Positions 42,801 through 57,364 of a DNA stretch of 64,000 nt are shown piece after piece (position 1 is the first letter of the stretch; every line of letters begins with the position of its first letter). A model generated the notes under the pieces. The model did no database searches, was not told the DNA's origin, and was given only the letters and a program-made list of their open reading frames with translations. Source of the DNA: Cladopsammia gracilis (lineage: Eukaryota > Cnidaria > Anthozoa > Scleractinia > Dendrophylliidae); assembly GCA_022457155.1 (NCBI GenBank), contig JAJGOT010000414.1, forward strand, positions 651,001-715,000, given 5' to 3'. A program made the position numbers and the translations under genes.

Positions 42801-45800
42801 GGCACGGTCCATCTAGGAGGCGGATATCATCAAGAGCAATGTCTCCTTGATAGCCAACTCCACGTGTTCCTTGGAAAGCAAACTGGGAAAAAGGCAGAAT
42901 AATAATTATACCGGTATTAAAAGAGCAGTAGTGTTAACAAATAACCAAATGTTTTCAGATAATGAGGGTTTTGCACAATTGGCATATTTGCTGTTTCTGA
43001 CCCTTTTCCTGCCAACAAGAAATTTAACAGTAGATGGTATAAGAGACAGATGATAAATGTAGAAGCAATATCTTGTATCTTGTAATCAGTGACTAGAATT
43101 AATAAAAATAATATAATAAATTATGGTGTGGAACAAATTAAAAGAATGCAACAGACAACTTCTTCTAAAGTATAAATTACACACAATATAACACAAACGT
43201 TCTTCACCACTCCCCGAAGGGTGTCTTCCTTGTAACCTGTCAATGCATTGTAACAGCTCATTGTCTGAAGCCTGTTTTCTTACCTGAAACGGAGACCGAC
43301 GACTCACAGACACCTGTCCTAGCTTCCAACTGTTACCTTGAGTACCATTTTTAGTCCAGATAGGTGATGAAGGAAGCTGCTGTCCTTGTTTCAAAAACAA
43401 ATTCAGTGTGTCTACATGTTGCCCATACATGTGATACCAAAACTGCAAGCAGATCATGTTACTGGGTTTGCCAGATGTTGTGGGTACCACTGGACTTACA
43501 AGGACTGCGGTATCATTTGGGGACTGCCAGGAGGTCTCAATATACACATAATAACCTGCAGGAAAGTAATGGATGAACATGTCAAAATGACTCCAGACAA
43601 GTTACCCTGAGTTCACTGATATACATGCATGGCTGTTGCAAACATTTGGGGAAACAAGCATCTTGAATGCCTTGCTTTGTGACAGACACACAAGATGATT
43701 AAGGGTTAATCATGGCAAGTAAAGAAGGTCAGCAATGCTTTATCTAGGTATATCTATGTCATAGTAACAATTGTTAGAAGGGTACTACATGATTAAATTA
43801 TACTCATACAAGAAAAATGGCACTTTTGAAGAATTTGCCAGATTCATAAATGACAACGGCAATTCACTAACTGAATGGAAGTTAACACAAATCAAAATTC
43901 GTTTCTGACCTTTTTTGCTTCCTGTTGTGTGATCTGCAGAGGGTCCAGTTCCAACTGAAGATGTGCCACCAGACGTCCTGTACCAGTTAAAGTCATCTTC
44001 TTTCGAGTTGTTCCATTTACAAAAGTCAGCCTCAAATGTGCAGTCCCACTTTGTTGGTGGCTGGGTAGTCGGGGGAGGTTGAGTGGTGGGAAAGGGGGTC
44101 GGTCTGGTAGGACCATGAAAGCACCATGGGACATTGGGAACGGAACTGTCCCAGCAACATCCTCGAGACTGGCACTGTGATGCAGAGATTCCATGGTAAC
44201 CACAGTCTTGTCTGAAAATATAAAAACATGTGTATAGTGTAAGAAAAAAAAACATACAAACCAAGCCTAAAGGATAAATGATGGCAGCTATCACATTCTC
44301 TTCAATGAGTAGCAATTTACAACATTAATCAGAAGAAAGTGACAGAGAATTGTTTCAACCTGAATTAAACAGGCTAAACGTTACAAGTTTATCCTGGTTA
44401 ATTGAAGGACTGAGACACTGAAACAAATTCCAGTGTTCCAATGTTGAGCTAGTCCCCTTAATTACATTGAATAAGGATTATTATTTTACTTGTTGGCCAG
44501 AGGAACCCTCCCTACAAAAAAATATTCTGAACACTAGAATAAACTGACCTGCTGGCTGGAATGATGCTTTTGCATGCACTTGGATGGTAAAAGCAGTATG
44601 GAACATTTGGGACAGAATCATCCCAACAACATCTCCGGATTCCCACACATTGTGCCTTGTTTATACCGAGGTAACCACAGTCAACCCGTTTGTATGCATT
44701 AACAGAAGAACAAAGTCCTACACAGTAGCCATCAGTGAAGGAAATGTCATCAATAGCAATGTCACTACGATAGTCCTTTCCATTGACGCCTTCAAAAATC
44801 ATTTGAAAGTTGGTCCTGCTGGTTATTGTCACTTCTGCTTTCTTCCAGACATTGCCCTGTAAAAAGGAAAAGGTTACATTGTGGTATCCATTGAGGTTCA
44901 TTCCTCTAGACTCGTGTGTGGAACCACATTTTAGCCTGAAGGGTGTCTTGTTGTCATATGAATGCCGATTGATAAACTAGAGGTTGCTCCAGTTATGCAT
45001 CCTCCTAGATAAATGCTTGCAGCTCAGTCTCCCTATACCAACCATAGGTGAAGTAATGTTCAACACTAGTAATATGAGTAAACTATCTAAATCAACCACA
45101 TTTCTATCAAAATAACAGAAGACCCAAACAACGTTTCTGCGAATGCAATACATGTACATGTTTTATTCTCATTCCCCACTTGAGCACCCCTTTCTGCAAC
45201 AGATTCGGTTAAAAGCCATTCACAAAAACTGTAGTCTGTGGAGAAACAGTAGTTCCAAACAATTACCTTATAATCTTGCATGGCAAGTGTAAGGTTGATT
45301 AAAATAGGGGCTTGTTCTTTGTATTTTTCTTTGGTTTCAGCCACTCGTGGGCACTTACATAATTTGTCTATGGCCTCTGGGGTTCACCATTATACCAGAT
45401 ATTTGGCAGAACTTATCCACAAATACCTGCAAACTTCTCTAGTAAAGAACTCTATTTCAATAGCCAAGGGTACATTATTCCACACTCAACGCATCCTATG
45501 TCCAAGGTTCAAAACCTAAATCCAACCATGTTGTTATTGTTGCTTTTCTTTCCCATTCGATAAGTCATGCAAGAATACAAATCATTTGTAAAATAAAAAC
45601 TCAGTAGACAATAAACATAGCGAGATTGCAAGATAACATTGATGCACTTCATCTTAATGGGGCATAGCCTAGTGGCAATCCTAGCGAGGTGGTCATAAGC
45701 AAAGATTGACTGTATTGTAAACCTGGTATCAATACACAAAGCTGTACCTGAGTGCCATTGAGGTTCCAAACCAAGGATTCTGATTGGCCAACTTGTTTCA

Positions 45801-48800
45801 TGTAGAGATTTAGGCTTGCAACAGAAGCACCATACATGTGGAACCACCAAGACATGCATTTCCCAGTTGTTAAAGAAAATATTTTACTTCTTAGCCTTGC
45901 AATTTCACCATTCTTCCGAGGACTTGAGGTTTCAATAAATGCGTAGGTTCCTGCCATGAATGATCAAGGAGGGAAAATTAGTTGACATAACTATCCATGC
46001 CTGATTCATGAAAAGTCAAAGCACGGCTGAAGGAAAAGTTATTTAATGAAAGGTTCTGTGGAATGTATCAACCTTTATTTGCCTCTAAAGGAAGACAAAT
46101 TAAACCTTATGATTATTTTATTGTACATAATGGTATGCCCAGTGATGGAAAGCTCATTGCTCTGCTATGCAACACTGAGATTTAACTCCTATTAACAAGA
46201 AGATACTTAATTGCTGCTAATCTAAGTGCTTATCACTGGTATAAAGAGTGTGTGTAAACTCTGGTACAGTTGAACCTCTCAAATATGAACACCAAAGTGC
46301 ACTGTGCAAAGAGAGTTGTGTCTGATAGCCTGTGGCTTGAATGTCAACATTGTAGTGTCTGTAATAAGGTGGTTAAGTTTATGACTTCACTCTCTGGAGC
46401 CAAATTATGGTGTTTTTTTTTTTTGGTATTTCAGATGGTCTGAATTATAGATTTATATTGCATGGACCAAATTAAGTGTCCGTAATAAAGATGCATCCGT
46501 ATTAGGGAGGGGTTTGTAAGGGGAAGTTTGACTATGACTGCAACTGTTTGATTGCAACTAGAAATCAAAGGCTCCTGTGAGCCAGCTCATGGATGAATTG
46601 GATTAGTGTAGAGATAGTTGAATAAAAAGGAGAAAAGGAATTGGTGGGATTGTAAATATGTAGTTAATGAGAATCTAGTAAGTGAGTGAGTGAGTGAGTG
46701 AGTGAATGAGTGAGTGAGTGCCATTCGACTGCCTCTGAAAGCCCATGGAATGATTATGTCATCTATGAGCTAAAAAAGCAGAACGGGAGTCCTAACAGAG
46801 CAAGTAGTTTTACATAGGGTATAAAATCAATTAGACTTTTAATACTCACCAACGGCTGTTCCAGTTGTATGATCAGTCGATGGTCCTGTCTGCCAACTTG
46901 GTGTTGAGCCACTTCCTAGTGTCCAATCAAAGTCATCAAGACCCACTGACCGGTTTGCATTGGGCACATTAAGCCATGTACAGAAACTCTTTTGCTCAAA
47001 GTCACAGCTTCCTGTAACAATAGAGATGGAAACATAATTATTCATTAATGGAGAACACCACAGTTGTAACTGGGTGTCAATAAGAAATGAGTCGGCATTT
47101 CTCTTGCAATATATTTTTCATTAATTAACAATTATTGGATGAGGTTGAGCATGATAGCGATAAGCCGAAGGCTGAGGCGGATAACACAAACTGAGGCCTT
47201 GATAATTATCGCTATCATGCGAAAACCGAATCCAATAATTGTTTTATTATGCATATTCCTGAGCTGCACTTGTAAAGACAAGAGCGCGCACAAAAAAGTG
47301 ATCAATGCACAGCAGACAAACTATTGTCTGTAGGTATGATGTCACTTCTACATATATAAAATTCATTGTCTGTAGGTATGATGTAGCAGAAACAGCAAGC
47401 AATAATTAGCTGCGTGCTTATAGCCAATCAAAATCAAGCTAGTGACACCAATGTATAACAATGAAATTTGTTGGACTGTAACAGTGTTCTATTCTAACAG
47501 ATGTGTCATCAAAACGCCAATCTCAACAATAACTGGAATTCCAATGTCAAGAAACACAAGGAAGAGGATGGCATTTATTACTTTGAACTTTGCCCTTCAA
47601 ACAACTCATCTGTTTTAAAAGAAAATCTTATAATTTCAAAGTGAAACCTTGACTCATACATGTAAGTGTAACGTGATTCTAACTTATAGGTCTGTAGATA
47701 AAATCCTGTGGTGTGGAACACACAAATCAAAGCTCTTGAGAAGTTTTCTGCTGTGGTGACATTTCTTTCTCAGTATGTTACAAATGAATTTTGAGACATT
47801 TGTTTAATTTGATTTTCACTTCTCTAAGGAGTGAAACTATAATAGTTGACACATGGGCTATGACCTTCTGGTGGGCAAGGGCTGTCATCAATCCAGAAGT
47901 CATCCACTGCAATATCACCAGCATAGCTTTGTCCCCTGATTCCTTCAATGACAATCTTTGAGAACAAAACAGCATGCAAACATTGATTATTACATTAATA
48001 AGGAATATAAAGTTCACAAACCTAAAGAATATGGAAGTCAATTAAAACCCCAAATCCATTTCCAGGAAATATGTGAAAAATGTACCAGAGAAACCAATGA
48101 AAGCAACAAATATGTCTGAATGATAATACAATTTGTTCTGCTTAGCCTTACTGCGCCTTTCAATAACATTTTGAATTTGAAATTCAAATTTCCACCAACA
48201 GTTGCGTTTTACACTGCCGTCAATCATCTTGGTTTACCTCTCAGGAAACAGATCTTCACTTCAATGAGTTCAAAAGGTCACGTCCGTGCATTATGATTGG
48301 TAGATATCGATCCATTTTGTTTGTTTCTTTTTTACATGGTCCGTTGGCTTTCGTATTAATTATGGTTGACGGCAGGGAATAACACAACCGTTGGTGGAGA
48401 TTTGAATTTCAAATTCCGCATGTTATAGAAAGGCGTAGTAATACTTAGACTGAATGTATCTATTGTAACTTCAGCATCATACCTGAAACTTCTGTGATGT
48501 CTTTATAGGTGCCCTTGCATGAAGCCAGTAATTGCCTTGGTTTCCTGTCTCATTCCACACCCTGGTACCAAGCGTTATGCTATCTTTGACATACACGTTC
48601 AGTGAGCCAATATGTCGGCCAGACATGTGGTACCAAAAGTTAAAGCATTTGCCATTGGGAGCTGGTGCATATTGAGGACTCATGAGCCATGCCTTGTCAT
48701 TTGGTTTCCGCGGGGAGGATGTTTCTATATACATGTAGTAACCTGAGAGTAGTCAATAAAAGTAAGTAGAATAAATGTTGTAAAAGGACTGTACTCTGTC

Positions 48801-51800
48801 ATGAATTGTGGGTGGGAAATGCATTTAGGTCTAGTTAATACTCTCAAGTACCAGAATTCATGGTTCAAATGATCAAAAAATTGCATGCAGCTGGCTGCTT
48901 TTTCTGCAGACAAGCAATTAACAGATGCAAACTTCCCTACTTTCTCAGTTTCTCTACAGAAGAAGATGATACTTGATGATGACGAAACTCTTGTTGATCC
49001 AAACAAACAATACTGCTTCTATCTCATCCACTACTACTGAAGATGAAAGTTTGGAACACTCCACTTCATTACCAATCAGGACACATTTGGTTATGATTGC
49101 TATTTTTAATCATGATACTTTGAAAACTGCATTAATAACAATGTGAGGACTTTCAAATTCAAAACAAAAAATGCAAAATCAAAACAAACCATTTCTTGTT
49201 CCAGTAGTATGGTCAGTAGAAGGCCCTGTACCCAATGATGGTGTTCCTCCACTGTCACGTCTCCAGTCAAACTGATCTCCAGGAATATTAGTCCACTTGC
49301 ACATATCAGTTTCAAAATCACACGCTTTTGGGGGAGGGCAGGGCCCATCAGCAATATCAAGGTCATCAAGGGCTATATCTCCCATATAACTCCTTCCACG
49401 AACACCCTCAAAGATGATATAGAATGGTCTGTTACTGATCAGGTTCACTTGGGCATATCGCCACTTATTTCCCTGGGTTCCACTACGAGTCCAGAGTCTG
49501 TGAAGTATAATAAAATAATCTCAGTCTCCTGACAGGTAACATTCAATCGAGGAAACTAGCATTAACTAACAAATCTTAAACCTTTAATATGGGTTAATGA
49601 CACAATAAAAACTCAAAAATTGGTATTGAGCAGAAGTTCTCTAGTACTATGCTTTTCATATGAACTGTTGCCTTGCCTTGACTTGCACAAATACAGCTGA
49701 CACTTAACTTCCAGACACCTACCAATAAGGGCCTACTCAGTCATGGTCCCTGCTGCATGCAAACAATCAATTTTAACCGCCCAAGTTTCAAGGGTGTCCA
49801 CTAACACAAAGCCTCCTTGTAGTGTTTTACATTAAGGTAACTGGAGTAATATTACTTTTGGTTAGTTCATAGTGTGGGCGGCACGGTGGTCTAGTGGTTA
49901 GCGCGTCGGACTTCCAACCTGAAGGTTGGTGGTTCGAGCCTGGTCTCTGCCATCGTGTTGTTTCCTTAGACAAGAAACTTTACTCCATGCTGTCTCTCTT
50001 CACCCAGGTGTATAAATGGGTACCGGCGATAAAATGCTGGGGGTAACCCTGCGATGGACTAGCATCCCATCCAGGGGGGAGTAGCAATATTCCTAGTTGC
50101 TTCATGCTAACAGAAACGGCCGTGTGGGCCAATCTTGGCTCGAGTGCGACTTTACCTTTTACCTTAGTTCATAGTAATACATGTACTTCATGTACACCTC
50201 ACCTCACTTGAGAAGAGCCAATTTTGCGGTAGACATTTAGTGTGTCTACGTGATCTCCCCACATGTGGAACCAGAACTTTAAGCACTTTCCTTTGGTGAC
50301 AGTCGTGGGTTGGATAAGCCCACTCTGGAGCCATGCTTTGTCATTGCGTTGACGTGGAGAGGATGTCTCAATGTACACATAGTAGCCTTAACAAAACAAA
50401 ACAAACTTATCAAAAACGTCTGTGCATCAAATGGGCAGTGCTTGACTGTTTGAAGTATATCGCATATCATTTTTTGTTAATCCTTAAAACATTGAAGAAT
50501 TTCTGGTTTACTGAGGTTTTATTCTTGTCCTATATCTAGTCCCAATAGATAGCACCTCATTGCTCCACTGCTTTGTTGTCATAGCAAATAGATGCAATCC
50601 GCCAAACCTTTGACAAAGTTTCATAAAATGTTGAACCTCAAGACTAAATTGCTACTGTTTACAGATCCTTTTTTGCTTTGTACTTGACTAAAGAGAGTAC
50701 CTCGATTTGTTCCCAATGTATGATCCACAGTGGGCCCAGTATTCCAGGAAGCTGTTCCTCCCCGACTTCGTGTCCAGTCAAAGTTGTCCCCTTTTAGGTT
50801 GGTCCATGAACAGAAACCTCCTTCAAATGTGCAGTTATTAATAATAGGTGGGGGTGTAGTTGGTGGTGGTGTTGGTGGTACTGCTATAGATGGCACCACT
50901 GAGCACCGAGTTGTAGCAAACGAAATGTCATCTATAGCGATATCTCCACTGACAGACTTACCACGTACAGCTTCAAATACAACCTGCAAAGAATACAAGG
51001 ATGGCAATCACTTGAGTTTCACCAGCATTATAGTTTAATATGGGTAGTAATTTTTCAGGATTCTTAGTACAACAAATGGTGACTTTAATATTTTTGTTTA
51101 GTACTGTTTTACGATTTCTAGTCTTTTGCCATTCTATTATTTGAATGACACCAGCGCCCTCATGTAAATTGCCAGGTAAGCGACTAGTTCGGAGATGCAA
51201 GCTACTTATTTCTACTCGTTCTCTTCCACTAAAAAAATTGTCAGACGTTTTATCAACTGTACCTGTCAACTTTGGTATAGCATTTTTCAGTAGATTATTT
51301 TTTCCTCAGAACTGTAAAATCCCAAAACTTTCGACAGGAGCCGGGAAGCAATGGTCAATTTGTCGAAGACATGGCACATGTGTTGTATGCTAATCAGTCT
51401 ACTTGTTTTTCTTGTATGCTAATTTCCTCTTTGCACAAAAGCGCAATTGTTTTAATTCCGAAGGGACACGCTTTTGAACGAATGTTTTTAAAGCCGTTTC
51501 AAAAAACTCGCAGTACGTGTATTATCAAGTGTAAAAACTCTCGGCTTCGCCTCGAGTTTTTAAACCTGATAATACACTACTGCTCGTTTTTTAAACAGTA
51601 CTTAAAAAATGGGAAGCATTTATTTAACAAAATTAATATGGATTAACATTTGCCTGAATCAGACTTTCAGATGTCTTTCACAACATTTTAAAACCTTACG
51701 TAATTTTCCATGACAAGTGGGAGTCCATACATACTTTTGCGTAAAACATTAAAGAGCTTTAACCTGATAAATCTTTCCACTTGTCACTGGGGCCTGTGCA

Positions 51801-54800
51801 CTGGACCACTGGTTACCAAAGTTTCCACTCAACTCCCAAATGACAGTCTCTGACTGGTTTCCGGGGCCTGTCTTCACAAGAACTCTGAGGGTGCCAATTG
51901 TAGCACCAAACATGTGGTACCAGAACTTCACACACCTTCCCCTTGTTGTGGTGGGTGAAAAATCCTCGCTGAGCAAACGAGCCTTGTCATCTTGTTTACG
52001 GGGAGCTGATGTTTCTATATACATGTAATGTCCTAAAACACAAACACTTTGCATTGTCAGGATGGCAATACAGTGAGCTCTGTCTTAGCAGGAGATGTTC
52101 GGAACCATCTCTAGCTGTCCATCTCAGAGATGGACAGCTTTCTTAGAGATCTTAGAGCCATCTTAGAGATGGAGATGAATTCAGCATCTCCTACTTACAT
52201 TGGTGTCCGTCTTATAAGAGTTTACTGTACTCTTATAATACAGTTGAACCTCTCTACAATGGCCACCTTCAGACAGACCTTTCTGGCTGTTGTGGAGAGG
52301 TGGCCATTATGGAGAGGTTATCAATTAGAGAATTTGAGTAAGTAAATGAGAAGTCAGGACAAGAAAACATGGCCGTTGTGGAGATGTGGCCATTATGGGG
52401 AGTTGGCCATTAGTAGATGTTCTACTGTTTCAGTCCTCTCACTTATCAAACTTCCCCTATTTAAATTAAGTTTGTTACCAGCAAGTCAGGAAATCGATTA
52501 AATGTCTACAAGTAGTATTTGATAACAGCTTTATCAATTCTTTTTGCCTTCATTTAATGTGGATCGATATTGTACAAATTTAGATTTCAAAACAACTGTC
52601 TGAAGTAATTGGTCATCTCTGTTATTGCCAGGGAATTGCCAGACACCTTCATGTAGTGTCTAGGGCACAGTACCTTGTGATCCAATCTGTCCTTGACAAT
52701 TTCCAACAAAATTTATAAACCCTACTTTGGCAACAACTTACTGAAATCATATTTAATATTTATTAGTGACTCTTCCCATTTTTCACCTCTCTCCTGGTCA
52801 TTAAATTAACAATTATAAACACAAGACTGACAGAAAAAAAACCTATTGAAAGGTGCATGAAAAAATGTGTGATTATAATACAACGATTACAAAAGGGAGC
52901 CAGTCGCCTATTGTAAGTAACCAGTCGTGATAACAGTTCAATTACCTAAAGCAGTTCCTAGAGTATGGTCAACACTTGGTCCTGTCCGCCAGCTTGTAGT
53001 GGCCCCAGCATTCCTCAACCAATCAAAATTGTCTTCAGCCTGGGTGTTGGCATATGTGCACAGTCCACTCTCAAAATCACAATCCCCTGGAAAGAGAAAC
53101 AGCGAGATTAGTGATGGAAGCAACGGGTGGATACATTTGTGCCCAAAAGAATGTTAGCCTAAACAAAAGGTCAAAATTCGGTTATTGCCAATCTCTTCCT
53201 TAGATACATAGTGAATCTAGATTTTTGTATAGAGGTCTGTGTTGTCTCTATTTTCAAACTCACGTTCAAGAAAATTCAAATAATATAGTTTACTCCTACT
53301 TAAAGAACCCGTCTAAACCAATGATAATCTGTTTATCTCTAGGGAACAATGAAGAGAAAGTTCTCAAGAGTTGCATAGGAATGTTTTTGTTATGACACAA
53401 AATTATAATTAATAATCACCTGGTAATGGGCACGGACTGTTAACCAACTTGAGGTCATCTATTGCTATGTCACCTTGAAAGCTTTTCCCAACAACACCTT
53501 CAAATACGACCTGCCATAAACAATACACAAAATGATAACAGTTATCTTAAAATCACAACAAATGTTAAGTCCAAAGTTTGAGAACAGATTCAAATCTAAA
53601 AAACAAACTTCCATGATAATTGTGACGACAGAAATGACAGTGAACAGCATCCAATCTCGCTTCCTATTGCTGCCTGGACTATCACAAAATTTAAATAACT
53701 TTGCCTGTCACAAAGCTTACACAACTTGCCAAGTAAGATGGAGCCCTCTTCAAAAAAAGTGACACCCTTTCTCACCATTACACTACGGAATTCAATCTAC
53801 TTTCTTGGATTTCCACTGCAATTTCCATTTTATAGTTGAAGTGAAAATCTTGACAGCAACTCAACTCAGCTGAAGTGAGTTGAAGTCAATTAAGGCCTTC
53901 AGCTCACCCCTCTGATACAACCAGGGATCAAAAATTCTTCTTAAGTCGTTCTTGCCATGGGCTAGCTGGTATTGCTACTTTACTAGCCCAGAGCCCAGTG
54001 AATATTTGTTACATGAGCTACTTTAGTCTAATGCTGAAGTACACATAAAAATGTTCATAGCTTTAATTTCAATAATGTATTTTAATCCAGTTCTGAATTT
54101 CAAGTATTGCCAGTTCAATTCACTGCTTAAACTTTCTTTCAAACAACACAACTAACAGTATACCACAAAAATCAACTTTCAATGTAAGAATTGTTAGGTA
54201 CGTGATCAGCTACTTTTTCATCAAGTTTACCTCCAGGGTAGTAGCACTTTCTACCTTCCGTGAAGCCAAAGCTTAAAAGGCTCATTGAAATTAAAAAAAA
54301 AGCGAAATATACTCCATTCATTCACGCCTGACCCTTGTCCAAGTAGACTAAAGCGGTTACCAGACTTCTGCTGTCCACATAGAACGCCTTGCGAATTGCT
54401 TTTATAAAACGCGTATTTGCCGTCTTTTGAAACACACTTTTTGACTCCTTTGTGGCGTAAGTGGTCATAGATAGTCCCGATCAGCTTGACTTTACATGTA
54501 ATTAATTGCATAAGAAACATCTTTTCTAAACATTTCATTGCAGATCTTGCCAGTCAATTCAAGAATTTGGTTTGCTAGCCCATTGGGCTAGAATAGTACT
54601 TTTTTCACTAGCCCAATGAAAACTATGTTAGCCCCAGGAGTCGGGCTAGCGGATTTTTCAAGCCCTGACAACTTACTCTTACATTCTCAATTCTAGCACT
54701 CTATTCACTTGGGAAAAGGCAAGGGAGCATTTAATACATTTTAAATACATATTTGTGTTTTACAGGAGACATTTCAACTGAATATGAAGCAAAACAAGGA

Positions 54801-57330
54801 CAAAGGGAACATACTTGGAAACCACTTGTGGCTGTTATGGGAATCTGAGAAACCTTCCAGACATTTCCACGGTTACCAGACCTAATCCACACTGGAATAC
54901 CAAGATTGGATCCTCTTTTAATGTAGATATTTAATGTGCCAATATCGTTGCCATACATGTGGTACCAGAACTGGAAGCATTGGCCTCCCTTAACAGGGGT
55001 ATAGTTTGGGCTAAGAAATCTTGCTTTGTCGCCTTTTTTCCGTGGCCAGGATGTCTCAATGTACATATAGTACCCTAAAAAAAGAAAAAACATGAAGCGT
55101 GTCAAGTTTTTCATTACCATCATCAAATTTCCATAATTCAGAACACTCCACCCCACTACTATACTAATGATCAGCCAATTTCCATAATTCAGAACACTCC
55201 ACCCCACTACTATACTAATGATCAGCCAATTTCCATAATTCAGAACACTCCACCCCACTACTATACTAATGATCAGCCAATTTCCATAATTCAGAACACT
55301 CCACCCCACTACTATACTAATGATCAGCCAATTTCCATAATTCAGAACACTCCACCCCACGACTATTCTTGGCTTTCACTTACGTCATATCAAAATTCAG
55401 AAGCATTAAACAATAGATTTCGAATCCAAAATGTTTATGGAATTGTAGAGAGTTTAAAACTACACATCTTGGCCAAATTTTGAAGCGCCAAAGCATTTCG
55501 TTCAAGAGTTATAGGCGAACGAGTATTAGACATTTTTAGTAAGAAATGTATGGAGCGGCCATCTTTGTGCCCCACTCAGGGGCACAAAGATGGCGGCCAA
55601 AAATTCAAAGTCTTAATTACACCAAAAATAAAATCAAAACATATTGTATTTGTCATAAGCTCCATTAACTCGGCTTATAAGCACTTATAATGCAAACAAT
55701 AACTTTCAGCTGATTCAATTTTGTTTATTTTCACGGCTTATCTGTAATAGCGTGATGAATTGCGTGACACATTTAAAACCTTTGTAAATCGGAAGCAAAA
55801 CATCGTGAAAACCTGAAACTTTCTGTGAAAGATTAATAATACTTGTATCCACATACCATGTTAGAAACAGCTTTGTAGGATGTATAGTTTAGATTTTTTA
55901 ATTTTAATGACGTCATGTGAAAACCAAGAATACTAATGATCAGCCAATTTCTATAATTCAGAACACTCCACTTCACTACAGTAACTATACAACTGATCAC
56001 CAAATTTCCACAATTCAGAACACTCCACCCCACTACTATATTAATGATCAGCCAGTTTCCATAATTGAGAACACTCTACCCCACTACTATTCTACTGATC
56101 AGCCAATTTCCATAACTGAGAACACTCCACCCCACTCCAATACTACTGATCACCAAATTTCCATAATTCAGAACACTTCACTCCATTACTATTCTACTAA
56201 TCAGCGCGTTTCCATAATTCAGAACACTCCACACTACTACTACACTAGTAATGATCAGCAAATTTCCATAATTCAGAACACTCCACCCCACTACTAGTTA
56301 ATGATCAGCAAATTTCTATAATTCAGAACACCCCACTCCACTACCATTCTACTAATCAGCCAATTTCCATAATTCAGAACATTCCACTCCACTACTATAC
56401 TACTTATCAGAAGATTTCCATAATTCAGAACTCTCTTCCTCACCACTATACTACTAATCAGCTCATTTCTGCACCAAAGACAACATCATTTAGACAAATG
56501 ATAGAAAATATGCATTGTTATAATGCTGTTATTGTTTACCACTCTTAGTTCCATAGGTGTGGTCAAATGAAGGCCCTGTGCCATAACTAGAAGTTCTGCC
56601 ACTAGCACGACTCCAATCAAAATTATCAGTGGAATCTTGACTCCAGCCACAAGTAGCAGCTGAAGAGCCCAAAAAGTACTCAAATGTGCATTCAGCTGCA
56701 AGAATAATCACACATACAAAAGAATGAATATTAAGTTCAGTTAGATGATCTTTAGTGTCTAAAAAAATTCAGGGGCTCTTTAGGTACAGCAGAATGAGAG
56801 AAGGTACAGCAGAATGAGAGAAATTGTTGAAAGCTACTGATACATACTGCAAAGCTTGGATGCACTATGTACTAATCAAACTTAATTAAATAGGATGAAA
56901 GTAGGCAAAACACTTACAACCACAATTAACATTTTTCTACAATAATGGAATTTCAATCCTAGTAACACTTACGTGAAGGCGGGCATCCATTGTTTTGGAA
57001 TGATATGTCATCCAGTGAGATATCACCTTGATAACTTGTACCACGAACTCCCTCAAAGGTTATCTTGAAGACATTGCAAGAAAAACAAGAATCATCAAAG
57101 GCTCTAAACAACAAATTCTACACCAAAAAATCCATGGTGTACAGACATTTTGAGTCAACCCAATGAATCCAAACGCGAAACACCAGTACATCACTTTCAC
57201 AATATCCTCGTTTTTGGCAGTCAAGTATTCTCTTGGCATGTTTGCCATCCACAGCTATAACTCAATTAACGCTTAGGGACAGAAAATAAGTGTATTTTAT
57301 TTCTAAGAGGTCCATAAGCTTCTATTCTAC

Positions 57331-57364
<34 letters not shown>

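Noticed and set aside
54731..55360. 209-codon open frame with a 17-residue repeat ([14 protein letters not shown]...)
   Set aside because: It is exon w8 plus read-through into the 51-bp minisatellite. The acceptor TTTTTAG|GG at 55075 gives the same border and phase as paralogous exons, so the repeat is intronic.
55931..56297. Plus-strand open frame in the right minisatellite block
   Set aside because: It exists only because the repeat unit is a multiple of three; no splice or start context.
55126..56465. CRISPR-like direct repeat array
   Set aside because: Units are contiguous without unique spacers and lie in a eukaryotic intron; it is a minisatellite.
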